A stretch of DNA of 64,000 nucleotides, from NCBI RefSeq assembly GCF_038637725.1, contig NZ_CP152052.1:975501-1039500 (forward strand), given 5' to 3'. Every line of letters begins with the position of its first letter. Position 1 is the stretch's first letter. The notes under the pieces were generated by a model. It saw nothing but the letters and a program-made list of their open reading frames with translations, ran no database searches and was not told the origin of the DNA. The position numbers were made by a program, and so were the translations under genes. This document shows positions 56,038-64,000 of the stretch, piece by piece. The stretch is from Psychrobacillus sp. FSL H8-0483 (GTDB taxonomy: Bacteria; Bacillota; Bacilli; Bacillales_A; Planococcaceae).

Positions 56038-56066
56038 TTGCGTGACTTTGTAACGAATGGTAAAAT
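56038..56066 (+). promoter_or_regulatory. Probable SigA promoter of secA
   Basis: TTGCGT, 17-nt spacer, TAAAAT, 32 bp before the secA start codon. Confidence 0.6.
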
Positions 56067-56098
56067 GGAGAGTAAGACTAAATGGGAAGTGAAAATAG

Positions 56099-58609
56099 AT
56101 GCTTGGTGTACTCAATAAAGTATTCGATTTAAACAAACGTGAATTAAAACGATTAGAAAAAAAGGTCAATCAAGTAGAAGCATTAGCTAGCGAAATGGAA
56201 GCTAAGTCGGATGAAGCATTACGTGCGAAAACCGATGAATTCCGCAGCCGATATGCGAATGGAGAAACTTTAGATCAGTTATTACCTGAAGCGTTTGCTG
56301 TAGCTCGTGAAGCAGCAAAACGTGTACTTGGCATGTATCCATTCCGGGTACAAGTTATGGGAGCAGCTGCTCTACATGAAGGGAATATTGCAGAGATGAA
56401 GACAGGGGAAGGGAAAACGTTAACTTCTACCATGTCTATGTATTTAAATGCAATTCCTGGCCTTGGCGCACATGTCGTGACGGTAAATGAATATTTATCT
56501 GCTCGTGATGCTGCAGAAATGGGACAACTATATAACTTCTTAGGATTGTCCGTTGGATTAAATTTAAATTCACTATCTAAAGAAGAAAAACGCGAAGCTT
56601 ATGCGGCGGATATTACGTATTCGACAAATAATGAGCTTGGGTTTGATTATTTACGAGATAACATGGTGTTGTACAAAGAAGATAAAGTACAACGTCCGCT
56701 TCACTATGCTGTTATTGATGAAGTCGATTCTATTTTAATTGATGAAGCGAGAACGCCTTTAATTATTTCAGGACAAGCAAATAAGGCAGCAGCTTTGTAT
56801 AAACAGGCAAATGCTTTTGTAAGAACATTAACTAAAGAAGAAGACTATACGTACGAAGAATCTACAAAGGGTGTTACGTTAACAGATACGGGTGTAGAAA
56901 AAGTAGAAAAAGCTTTTGGTATCGAGAACTTATTTGATTTAACACATGTACGTTTAAATCACGCTGTCAATCAATCCTTAAAAGCTCATGTATCCATGCA
57001 TTTAGATGTGGACTATGTAGTGCAAGATGGCGAAGTTGTTATTGTTGACTCATTTACAGGTCGTCTTATGAAGGGCCGCCGTTATAGTGATGGATTACAT
57101 CAAGCGATTGAAGCAAAAGAAGGCTTGGAAATTCAAAACGAGTCCATGACGATGGCTACGATTACGTTCCAAAACTTTTTCCGTATGTACGATAAACTAT
57201 CCGGAATGACTGGTACCGCGAAAACGGAAGAAGAGGAATTCCGTAATATTTACAATATGAACGTTATTGCTATACCAACGAACCGTCCAATTATGAGAGA
57301 TGACCGTGCGGATTTAATTTATGCATCGATGATTGGAAAATTTGAAGCTGTTGCTGCTGATATTGCAGAGCGACATAAAAAAGGTCAACCCGTATTAATT
57401 GGTACAGTAGCAATTGAAACATCTGAAATCATTTCCAAGCTGTTAACAAAACACGGTATTAAGCATAATGTATTAAATGCGAAAAACCATGAGCATGAGG
57501 CAGAAATAATTGCAACTGCTGGTCATCTTGGTTCTGTTACAATTGCGACAAACATGGCTGGTCGTGGTACCGATATTAAACTAGGTGAAGGTGTTATAGA
57601 AGTTGGAGGGTTAGCGGTAATTGGTACGGAACGACATGAGTCACGTCGTATTGACAATCAGTTACGTGGACGATCTGGTCGTCAAGGAGATGCAGGGATT
57701 ACACAATTCTATCTTTCAATGGAAGATGAATTAATGCGTCGCTTTGGATCGGATAATATGCGTAATATGATGTCCAAACTTGGTATGGATGATTCCCAAC
57801 CAATTCAGTCGAAAATGGTTTCTCGTGCAGTAGAATCAGCACAAAAACGTGTAGAAGGAAATAACTTCGATTCACGTAAACGTTTATTACAATATGATGA
57901 TGTTTTACGTCAACAACGTGAAATTATTTATAAAGAACGTAATGAAGTGTTAGAAACAGAAAACATGCGTGCGCTAGTGGAATCCATGCTATTCGGTGCC
58001 ATTGAAAGTTTGGTAGCATCCCATACAAGCTCTGAGAATAAAGCGGACTGGAGTTTGAAAGGAATAGAAGACTACGTACAAGCGAATTTATTGCCAGAGG
58101 GCATTATTACGCAAGGACTTTTAGCGGATCTATCTCCGGAAGAAATGACCGAGAAAATTAAAGAAGAAGTCATCCGTTTCTATGATGCAAAAGAAGAAGA
58201 AATGACTTCTGAACGCATGCGTGAATTCGAGAAAGTTGTATTACTTCGCTCTATCGATTCTAAATGGATTGATCATATTGATGCGATGGATCAACTACGT
58301 CAAGGTATTCACTTACGTGCTTATGGTCAAACAGATCCTCTTCGTGAATATCAAAGTGAAGGATTTGCTATGTTCGAAGCGATGGTTGATTCCATCCAAG
58401 AAGATGTTGCGAAATATGCGATGAAAGCAGAAATTCGAAACAATCTGGAACGTGAAGAAGTAGCAAAAGGCCAAGCGGTAAATCCAAAAGAAGACGGCGC
58501 GCCTGTGAAGAAAAAGCCTGTACGCAAACAAGCTTCTGTTGGTCGAAATGATCTATGTCCTTGTGGAAGCGGAGAAAAATTTAAAAATTGTCACGGTGCC
58601 GTGCAATAA
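56099..58609 (+). CDS. secA: SecA preprotein translocase ATPase
   Basis: 836-residue motor of the Sec pathway. NBD1 Walker [11 protein letters not shown] (near residue 105), [19 protein letters not shown], the preprotein cross-linking domain, NBD2 ([23 protein letters not shown]), helical scaffold/wing, and the C-terminal zinc-binding SEC-C motif [14 protein letters not shown] that contacts SecB-like partners or ribosomes. Length is normal. Confidence 0.98.
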   Translation: MLGVLNKVFDLNKRELKRLEKKVNQVEALASEMEAKSDEALRAKTDEFRSRYANGETLDQLLPEAFAVAREAAKRVLGMYPFRVQVMGAAALHEGNIAEMKTGEGKTLTSTMSMYLNAIPGLGAHVVTVNEYLSARDAAEMGQLYNFLGLSVGLNLNSLSKEEKREAYAADITYSTNNELGFDYLRDNMVLYKEDKVQRPLHYAVIDEVDSILIDEARTPLIISGQANKAAALYKQANAFVRTLTKEEDYTYEESTKGVTLTDTGVEKVEKAFGIENLFDLTHVRLNHAVNQSLKAHVSMHLDVDYVVQDGEVVIVDSFTGRLMKGRRYSDGLHQAIEAKEGLEIQNESMTMATITFQNFFRMYDKLSGMTGTAKTEEEEFRNIYNMNVIAIPTNRPIMRDDRADLIYASMIGKFEAVAADIAERHKKGQPVLIGTVAIETSEIISKLLTKHGIKHNVLNAKNHEHEAEIIATAGHLGSVTIATNMAGRGTDIKLGEGVIEVGGLAVIGTERHESRRIDNQLRGRSGRQGDAGITQFYLSMEDELMRRFGSDNMRNMMSKLGMDDSQPIQSKMVSRAVESAQKRVEGNNFDSRKRLLQYDDVLRQQREIIYKERNEVLETENMRALVESMLFGAIESLVASHTSSENKADWSLKGIEDYVQANLLPEGIITQGLLADLSPEEMTEKIKEEVIRFYDAKEEEMTSERMREFEKVVLLRSIDSKWIDHIDAMDQLRQGIHLRAYGQTDPLREYQSEGFAMFEAMVDSIQEDVAKYAMKAEIRNNLEREEVAKGQAVNPKEDGAPVKKKPVRKQASVGRNDLCPCGSGEKFKNCHGAVQ

Positions 58610-58635
58610 ATGAGAAAGTCGGAGGAACAAATAGC

Positions 58636-59740
58636 ATGATAGAAATCTCAGTAGTAAGAAATGAATTAGACCGAACAGCTGGAAAGTTAAAAGACTTTAG
58701 GGGGTCTCTTTGACTTAGAAAACAAAGAGGTTCGTATTCAAGAATTAGAGGAATTAATGACTTTTCCAGACTTTTGGGATGATGCACAAGGTGCACAAAA
58801 AGTAATTAATGAGTTAAACGGATTAAAAGGAATTGTAGAACAATATAATGGTCTTGTATCCACACAAGAAAACTTAGAAATGACTCTGGAGCTAATTAAA
58901 GAAGAACCAGACGAAGAATTACAAGAAGAACTTGGTTCAGAACTGAAAGAATTTAGTTCTGAACTAGGAGAATTTGAATTGCAATTACTATTGAGTGAAG
59001 AATATGACAAGCATAATGCCATTTTAGAGTTGCATCCAGGTGCTGGTGGAACAGAGTCCCAAGACTGGGGTTCTATCTTACTTCGTATGTACCAACGATG
59101 GGCAGATAAACGCGGCTTTAAGGTTGAAACAATTGATTACTTACCAGGAGATGAAGCTGGTATTAAATCGGTAACTCTACTGATTAAAGGTCATAATGCT
59201 TACGGCTATTTAAAAGCAGAAAAAGGGGTACATCGTCTTGTGCGTATTTCGCCTTTCGATTCATCTGGTCGCCGCCATACATCATTCGTATCTTGTGAAG
59301 TTATGCCGGAATTCAACGATGAAATCCAAATCGACATTCGAACAGAAGATTTAAAAATAGACACATATCGTGCAACTGGTGCAGGTGGTCAGCATATTAA
59401 TACGACAGACTCAGCTGTTCGTATTACCCATTTACCAACGAATAGCGTTGTTACTTGTCAAACCGAACGTTCACAAATTAAAAACCGTGAGCAAGCTATG
59501 AAACTATTAAAATCTAAGTTATATCAATTAAAAATTGAGGAACAAGAAGCGCAACTTGCGGAAATCCGTGGAGAACAAAAGGAAATTGGCTGGGGAAGTC
59601 AAATTCGTTCATATGTATTCCACCCATATTCTATGGTAAAAGATCACCGTACAAATGAAGAAAGCGGAAATGTTCATGCTGTCGTAGATGGTGAAATTGA
59701 TTCATTTATTCACGCTTACTTACGCTCCAAAATAAATTAA
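58636..59740 (+). CDS. prfB: Peptide chain release factor 2 with programmed +1 frameshift
   Basis: Recognises UGA and UAA stop codons. Translation starts at the ATG at 58636 (GGAGGAAC upstream), reads 25 codons to CTT, meets an in-frame TGA at 58711-58713 and must shift +1 to continue [16 protein letters not shown]; the joined product is about 367 residues. RF2 features follow: the [13 protein letters not shown] motif (SPF recognition tripeptide) and the catalytic GGQ in [20 protein letters not shown]. The frame that opens at 58757 alone lacks the first domain. Confidence 0.97.
58699..58713 (+). promoter_or_regulatory. RF2 autoregulatory frameshift site
   Basis: Internal Shine-Dalgarno AGGGGG (58699-58704), 3 nt, slippery CTT then TGA C. 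This is the classical prfB recoding signal: low RF2 lets ribosomes slip by +1 and make more RF2. Confidence 0.96.
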
Positions 59741-59783
59741 TAGACGATAAAATGGGGCTGTCCATTTAGCCCATAAATTGAAG

Positions 59784-59828
59784 CAGGTGTAGAAAAACGA
59801 GTCTTTTTCTTTTCTACACCTGTTTTTT
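59784..59828 (+). terminator. Terminator after prfB
   Basis: Perfect 13-bp stem CAGGTGTAGAAAA / TTTTCTACACCTG with a 13-nt loop and a T-run. Confidence 0.93.
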
Positions 59829-59850
59829 GTATACTTTTTATTAAACTAAA

Positions 59851-59980
59851 TGTATTGATTTCCGTTCCAGACGGACGCTTTCCGCGGGCATGGCTTCAGT
59901 CTCCTCGTCGCTTTCGCTCCTGCGGGGCCTTCAGCTCATGCTATTCCCGCTGGAGTCGCCGTCTTCCACTACAATCAATT
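59851..59980. repeat. Dispersed palindromic repeat
   Basis: Imperfect inverted repeat from ATTGATT (59854) to AATCAAT (59973) with GACGGACGCTTTCCGCGGG on the left and CCCGCTGGAGTCGCCGTC on the right. This is the common Bacillales palindrome with a TTTCCGCGG / CTCCTGCGGG core. A 69-codon frame starting inside it (59979-60188) has no ribosome binding site and is not called as a gene. Confidence 0.75.
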
Positions 59981-60231
59981 GCCTACAAAAATTGGAAAAA
60001 GGACCATCTCTCAGTCACTATATGATTTTAGGGACAGGCCCATTTTTTTAATAGAAGTAGACACTATCTATGAAAATAGTGAAGCAATAAACATTAGGTC
60101 AAATGAGTTTGCAACAATAATCGAAGAAAGCACTGATACAGTAACGCTACTATTACGGAATATTAAAAGTAATTGCAGCCCATATTAATGAAACTTATTA
60201 TGAAGCGCAATCGATAAGTAAATAACAGATT

Positions 60232-60263
60232 AGAACTATCCTTATTTGGGTAGTTCTTTTTTT
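60232..60263 (+). terminator. Orphan terminator-like hairpin
   Basis: AGAACTATCC / GGGTAGTTCT with a T-run, but no supported gene lies immediately upstream. It may belong to a lost gene or act as a second terminator for prfB. The rest of 60264-60480 shows nothing recognisable. Confidence 0.6.
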
Positions 60264-60487
60264 ATAATCAGAGACTCCAATGGATTATATACCTCGATTC
60301 TAAATATGCACTCAGGAAACGATTGAAAACAAGTTGCTCTGATAATACTTCTACTAAGATGGTTTTCCTTCTTCTAAGCACGATTCACGTTTTTTAATGT
60401 TTTCTCCTTTTTCGAGTACCAATAAAGACGATATAAAACCTTTACTTCTCTGTTGCTTTACTTCTTCATCGTGCCATCTTACTGAAG

Positions 60488-60516
60488 TTCACAAACTTTC
60501 CTTCAGTTGTTATACT
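60488..60516 (+). promoter_or_regulatory. SigA promoter of YitT-family gene
   Basis: TTCACA, 17-nt spacer, TATACT, 43 bp before the start codon. Confidence 0.65.
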
Positions 60517-60559
60517 AGTTCAGTCAATAACAAGTATTTGAAACGAAAGAGGATATTTA

Positions 60560-61429
60560 ATGGAAACAAATCACAGACTACATAAAGAATTGCCACCGTT
60601 TTTGGAGCAAGGAAGAGATTATTTATATGTAATTATTGGTGCCGCCATAATTGCGGTTGGGTTTAATGTATTTTTATTGCCAAATCAAATTGCTTCTGGT
60701 GGAGTGAGCGGAATTAGTACCATTCTAAAAGGTGTCTTTGGATGGGAACCAGGAATTGTTCAATATGCATTTAATATTCCGCTCTTCATCGCAGGTTTAT
60801 TTTTCTTAGGCGCGCGATTTGGAATCAAATCATTAGTTGGAACATTAACACTTCCAGCGGTTGTATTAGCTACTTCGAGCTGGGAACCTTGGACAGACAA
60901 TCCACTTTTAGGTGCGTTGTTTGGAGGAATTGCAGTTGGTCTTGGTTTAGGCATCGTTTTTCGTGGTGGTGCTTCTACCGGAGGAACCGATTTAGCGGCG
61001 CAAATTATTACAAAGTATACAGGTTTATCTCTTGGTACAAGTGTATTATTGATCGATGGCTTAATTGTTATAAGTGCAGCATTTGTTTTTGATATTGAAA
61101 AGGCACTTTATGCATTAATAGGTCTTTTTGTGACGACTAAAACGATCGATATTGTACAGTTAGGTTTTAGTCAATCCAAAATGATTTATATTATTACGAA
61201 TAAACAAGACGAAATTAGGGATGCTATATATAAAGAGATAGATCGCGGGGTGACAAAACTTCCAGCATTTGGGGGTTATACGAATAAAGAACGACCTATT
61301 ATAATGGTTGTTGCTTATCAAACCGAGTTCACAAAATTGAAACATATTGTCCGAGTCATTGATCCTGCTGCTTTTGTCATAGTATCAGATGCATATGAAG
61401 TTCTTGGAGAAGGTTTTAAAAAGTACTAA
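60560..61429 (+). CDS. YitT-family membrane protein
   Basis: 289 residues: five predicted transmembrane helices in the first 180 residues (YVIIGAAIIAVGFNVFLLP, GVSGISTILKG, FNIPLFIAGLFFLG, ALFGGIAVGLGLGIVFRGGASTGGTDL, VLLIDGLIVISAAFVF), then a cytoplasmic DUF2179 domain (KMIYIITNKQDEIRDAIY, GGYTNKERPIIMVV, IDPAAFVIVSDAYEVLGEGF). The transport or binding role is unknown. AAGAGG precedes the ATG. It is followed after 50 bp by cccB. Confidence 0.9.
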   Translation: METNHRLHKELPPFLEQGRDYLYVIIGAAIIAVGFNVFLLPNQIASGGVSGISTILKGVFGWEPGIVQYAFNIPLFIAGLFFLGARFGIKSLVGTLTLPAVVLATSSWEPWTDNPLLGALFGGIAVGLGLGIVFRGGASTGGTDLAAQIITKYTGLSLGTSVLLIDGLIVISAAFVFDIEKALYALIGLFVTTKTIDIVQLGFSQSKMIYIITNKQDEIRDAIYKEIDRGVTKLPAFGGYTNKERPIIMVVAYQTEFTKLKHIVRVIDPAAFVIVSDAYEVLGEGFKKY

Positions 61430-61479
61430 AAATGGTATAATAAGAAAGTAATACCACTATTTTTGGGGAGGCAATAGCA

Positions 61480-61818
61480 ATGAACAAAAAACTATTAGCT
61501 GTAATATTTGGAACTGGCTTAATTTTAGCTGCTTGTGGTGGAAATAAGGAAGCAGAACCTGCTGAACCTTCTAATGGCACTACTACAGAAAATGTTAAAG
61601 TAGATGCAGAAAAAATCGTTACTTCTAAATGCATTAGCTGTCACGGTGGTAATTTAGAAGGTCAAGGTAACTTCCCATCACTAGCGGATGTTGGTGCACG
61701 CCTATCTCAAGATGAAATCTTAAATGTTATTGAAAATGGTCGAAATGCAATGCCAGCTGGAATTATTACTGGTGAAGAAGCTCAAGCAGTTGCTGCATGG
61801 TTAGCTGCTAAGAAGTAA
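61480..61818 (+). CDS. cccB: Cytochrome c-551, membrane-anchored lipoprotein
   Basis: 112-residue small c-type cytochrome. The signal peptide ends in the lipobox LAAC with lipidated Cys19; an acidic linker; the haem site CISCH near residues 51-55 and the axial Met in NAMPAG near residue 91. An electron carrier on the outer membrane face. An extended -10 promoter TGG-TATAAT (61433-61441) lies upstream. GGGGAGG precedes the ATG. Confidence 0.94.
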   Translation: MNKKLLAVIFGTGLILAACGGNKEAEPAEPSNGTTTENVKVDAEKIVTSKCISCHGGNLEGQGNFPSLADVGARLSQDEILNVIENGRNAMPAGIITGEEAQAVAAWLAAKK

Positions 61819-61844
61819 GTCTTAAACTACATGTTACTTACGAA

Positions 61845-61879
61845 AAAACAGTTGCGTACTTTAGGCAGCTGTTTTTTTA
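61845..61879 (+). terminator. Terminator after cccB
   Basis: AAACAGTTGC / GCAGCTGTTT stem (one bulge) with a run of T residues. Confidence 0.9.
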
Positions 61880-61960
61880 TGTACGCTCGACACTTTTTTT
61901 TAATAGAGTTTATTTCATAAATAGTACTTTGTCATTGAAATACCAACATTAATCACTTCT

Positions 61961-62090
61961 TTGATTGAAGCGGCAGGCGGCGACTCCTGCGGGATGAGTG
62001 AGACAGATAAGCCATCACAAACGACGCGTGAGCTATGGTGATGGCTTATCGCTCACCCCGCGGAAAGCGTCCGCCTATAGTGGAAATCAA
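61961..62090. repeat. Long dispersed palindrome between cccB and ftsE
   Basis: Ends TTGATT / AATCAA. Inside are GGCGGCGACTCCTGCGGG on the left and CCCCGCGGAAAGCGTCCGCC on the right. A central perfect 13-bp inverted repeat GATAAGCCATCAC / GTGATGGCTTATC sits at 62006-62050. Same family as the elements at 48.4, 54.5 and 59.9 kb. From 62091 to 62345 no gene or other feature is seen. Confidence 0.8.
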
Positions 62091-62349
62091 CTATACTTTA
62101 TTCCATGTGAAATATATATTTCTTTAGTTTCCTTTAGTATTGTTCGTGTTTTTTCATGTAAATTGGAATTATGAAATTGATTCAATAAAGAAGGATTATG
62201 GACGAAGGATGTAGAAATTAGATATTGTAGTACAATTGTCGGTATGAATTTATAACTATTTAGTATAAAGCAATAGGATAATATTTATTATGCTCTCACT
62301 TATTACCTACAAATTGAAATGAAACTGTAACAATCGAGTGGTCGTCTAG

Positions 62350-62358
62350 TGTTATAAT
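62350..62358 (+). promoter_or_regulatory. Extended -10 promoter of ftsEX
   Basis: TGTTATAAT: a perfect TATAAT with the TGn extension and no good -35, 48 bp before ftsE. Confidence 0.6.
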
Positions 62359-62405
62359 AGGCATGTTGTATTTTATTAAACGAAATTAACTAGGTGGTAT
62401 ATAGA

Positions 62406-63092
62406 ATGATAGAAATGATAAACGTCTACAAAAAATATCCGAATGGAATAGTTGCTGCAAACGGGATTGATGTAGAAATAAAGCAAGGTGAGTTTGTTTA
62501 TGTCGTAGGTCCGAGTGGTGCAGGAAAATCGACATTTATCAAAATGATGTATCGAGAAGAACGACCAACTTCAGGAACTATTAAGATTAACGGTAGTGAT
62601 TTAAGCACATTAAAAAATAAAAACGTACCCTATTTAAGAAGACAAATTGGGGTAGTCTTTCAGGACTTTAAATTACTTCCTCGCCTTAATGTGTATGAAA
62701 ATATAGCTTTTGCGTTAGAAGTTATTGAAGAGTCTCCTAAAATTATACGTAAGCGTGTCATGGAAGTTTTAGAATTAGTTGGGTTAAAACATAAGGCAAG
62801 AATGTTTCCAACAGAGCTTTCTGGAGGAGAGCAACAACGAGTATCCATTGCACGATCTATTGTAAATACTCCTAAACTTGTTATTGCGGACGAGCCTACA
62901 GGAAACTTAGATCCAGATACTTCATGGGAAATTATGAATATTTTCGAAGAGATTAATGCCCGAGGAACTACGATTGTAATGGCAACACATAATAGAGAAA
63001 TTGTAAATACTATTAGACACCGTGTTATTGCAGTGGAGGGTGGATTAATCACTCGAGACGAATACGGAGGAGAATATGGTTATGAAAGCTAG
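62406..63092 (+). CDS. ftsE: FtsE cell-division ABC ATPase
   Basis: 228-residue ATPase that with FtsX activates cell-wall hydrolases at the membrane. Walker A VGPSGAGKST, ABC signature LSGGEQQR, Walker B LVIADEPTGNLD and the H-loop MATHN are present. AGGTGG lies 9 nt before the ATG at 62406; the GTG at 62394 is discounted. Overlaps ftsX by 17 nt. Confidence 0.97.
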   Translation: MIEMINVYKKYPNGIVAANGIDVEIKQGEFVYVVGPSGAGKSTFIKMMYREERPTSGTIKINGSDLSTLKNKNVPYLRRQIGVVFQDFKLLPRLNVYENIAFALEVIEESPKIIRKRVMEVLELVGLKHKARMFPTELSGGEQQRVSIARSIVNTPKLVIADEPTGNLDPDTSWEIMNIFEEINARGTTIVMATHNREIVNTIRHRVIAVEGGLITRDEYGGEYGYES

Positions 63093-63969
63093 AACAGCAG
63101 GACGACACTTCAGAGATAGCCTGAAAAGCATCAGTCGTAATGGCTGGATGACTTTTGCTTCGGTTAGTGCAGTAACAGTAACTTTACTACTTGTTGGTGT
63201 TTTCTTTATGATAATGATGAACTTAAACAAGGTTGCGGATGATTTAGAAAGAGATGTAGAAGTTAAAGTCTATGTAGAACTTACCGCGGATGAAGAAGCT
63301 AGATTGAAATTAGAAGAAGAGATTAAAAACACATCAGGAGTAGCTGAAGTGGTGTATTCTCCAAAAGAAGATGAATTAAGTAAGTTAGTAGTAGATTTTG
63401 GAGAAGATTTACGTTTGTTTGAACAACAAAACCCTCTACATAATGTGTATTATATAAAAGCTGTCAACCCACAAGAAACAGCGAAGATTGCACAAAAAAT
63501 CGATCGTTTAGATAATACGTTCGAAGTAAAATATGGCGAAGGAAAAATAGAAAAACTATTCTCTTTCTTAAACACAAGTAGAAATGTAGGGCTAGTATTA
63601 ATTTTGGCGTTGCTATTTACGGCAATGTTTTTAATTTCTAATACGATTCGTATCACTATTGTTGCAAGACGACGTGATATTGAAATTATGAAACTTGTTG
63701 GAGCAACGAATTGGTTTATTCGTATTCCTTTCATATTAGAAGGAATGTGGCTTGGGATATTAGGAGCAATCATTCCGATAACTTTAGTAACAGTACTCTA
63801 TTATAATATTCACAAAATGCTAGCACCTAAGTTGGAACAAGGGAACTTGTTTGAACTGCTGGAATTTTCGCCTTTCATCTATCAAGTGAATGCCTTGATT
63901 TTATTAATGGGAGTATTGATAGGTATCTGGGGTAGTTTCATGTCTGTACGTAAATTCCTACGAGTATAA
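63076..63969 (+). CDS. ftsX: FtsX cell-division ABC permease-like subunit
   Basis: 297-residue membrane partner of FtsE. The first transmembrane helix is at about residues 27-47, followed by an extracellular loop (KVADDLERDVEVKVYVELTADEEAR onward) that in Bacilli contacts the NlpC/P60 hydrolase CwlO. Three further transmembrane helices follow in the C-terminal half (LILALLFTAMFLISN; LGILGAIIPITLVTVLYY; ALILLMGVLIGIWGSF). GGAGG is 5 nt before the ATG at 63076; the ATG at 63082 (11 nt) is an alternative. Confidence 0.96.
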   Translation: MVMKARTAGRHFRDSLKSISRNGWMTFASVSAVTVTLLLVGVFFMIMMNLNKVADDLERDVEVKVYVELTADEEARLKLEEEIKNTSGVAEVVYSPKEDELSKLVVDFGEDLRLFEQQNPLHNVYYIKAVNPQETAKIAQKIDRLDNTFEVKYGEGKIEKLFSFLNTSRNVGLVLILALLFTAMFLISNTIRITIVARRRDIEIMKLVGATNWFIRIPFILEGMWLGILGAIIPITLVTVLYYNIHKMLAPKLEQGNLFELLEFSPFIYQVNALILLMGVLIGIWGSFMSVRKFLRV

Positions 63970-64000
63970 GCTTTTGCAGCAAATGACTTCTGTGGAAGCA

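Noticed and set aside
59979-60188. 69-codon frame after the palindrome
   Set aside because: Starts inside a repeat, has no ribosome binding site and no recognisable family; a small real gene cannot be fully excluded.

Overview
The window is one contiguous stretch of an AT-rich Gram-positive chromosome. Gene content and order point to the Bacillales, most likely a motile member of the Caryophanaceae/Planococcaceae such as Psychrobacillus, Lysinibacillus or relatives (inference; no 16S is present). The backbone follows the Bacillus subtilis order degSU - degV - comFA/FC - yvyF - flgM - flgN - flgK - flgL - yviE - fliW - csrA - hag - flaG - fliD - fliS - fliT - hpf - secA - prfB - cccB - ftsEX. 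There is no comFB, and several blocks have been inserted.

Layout. 1-1.7 kb: degS (5' end outside the window) and degU. 1.7-2.3 kb: a striking 21-bp-period satellite array. 2.3-4 kb: a NERD-domain protein and a lipoprotein. 4-13.3 kb: degV, competence genes and the late flagellar operon up to the flagellin hag, with readable SigD promoters and a CsrA-type hairpin in the hag leader. 13.3-31.3 kb: an island between hag and flaG. It holds a Maf-type flagellin glycosyltransferase, a legionaminic-acid-type pathway to a CMP-activated nonulosonic acid, a tailoring cassette (SDR and Gfo/Idh/MocA oxidoreductases, SGNH hydrolase), the flagellin lysine methylase FliB, relics (group II intron 5' piece, sensor and EAL fragments) and a divergent second flagellin on the opposite strand. 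31.4-34.1 kb: flaG-fliD-fliS-fliT. 34.4-55.2 kb: a second insertion relative to B. subtilis. It holds two NlpC/P60 hydrolases, two chemoreceptors, the ilvD-[T-box]-ilvBNC-leuABCD-ilvA operon, a CatE-like dioxygenase with a clear promoter/operator, an atypical SDR and a PilZ-like protein. 55.2-64 kb: hpf, secA, prfB (with its programmed +1 frameshift), a YitT-family protein, cccB, ftsE, ftsX.

How it fits together. FlgM, FliW and CsrA time and limit flagellin output. Flagellin is probably glycosylated by Maf with a legionaminic-type sugar and methylated by FliB before or during export, and FliS/FliT/FliD complete export and capping. The branched-chain amino acid block shows layered control: a consensus cre, a SigA promoter and a T-box.

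The intergenic DNA is unusual. Three unrelated sequence families all repeat with a 20-21 bp period, one of them with a regular 102-bp higher-order unit. There are also several MITE-like palindromes sharing an ACTCCTGCGGGA-type core, one of which appears to have landed at the start of ilvA. No tRNA, rRNA or CRISPR array was seen. All names come from reading the sequence; no database search was run.
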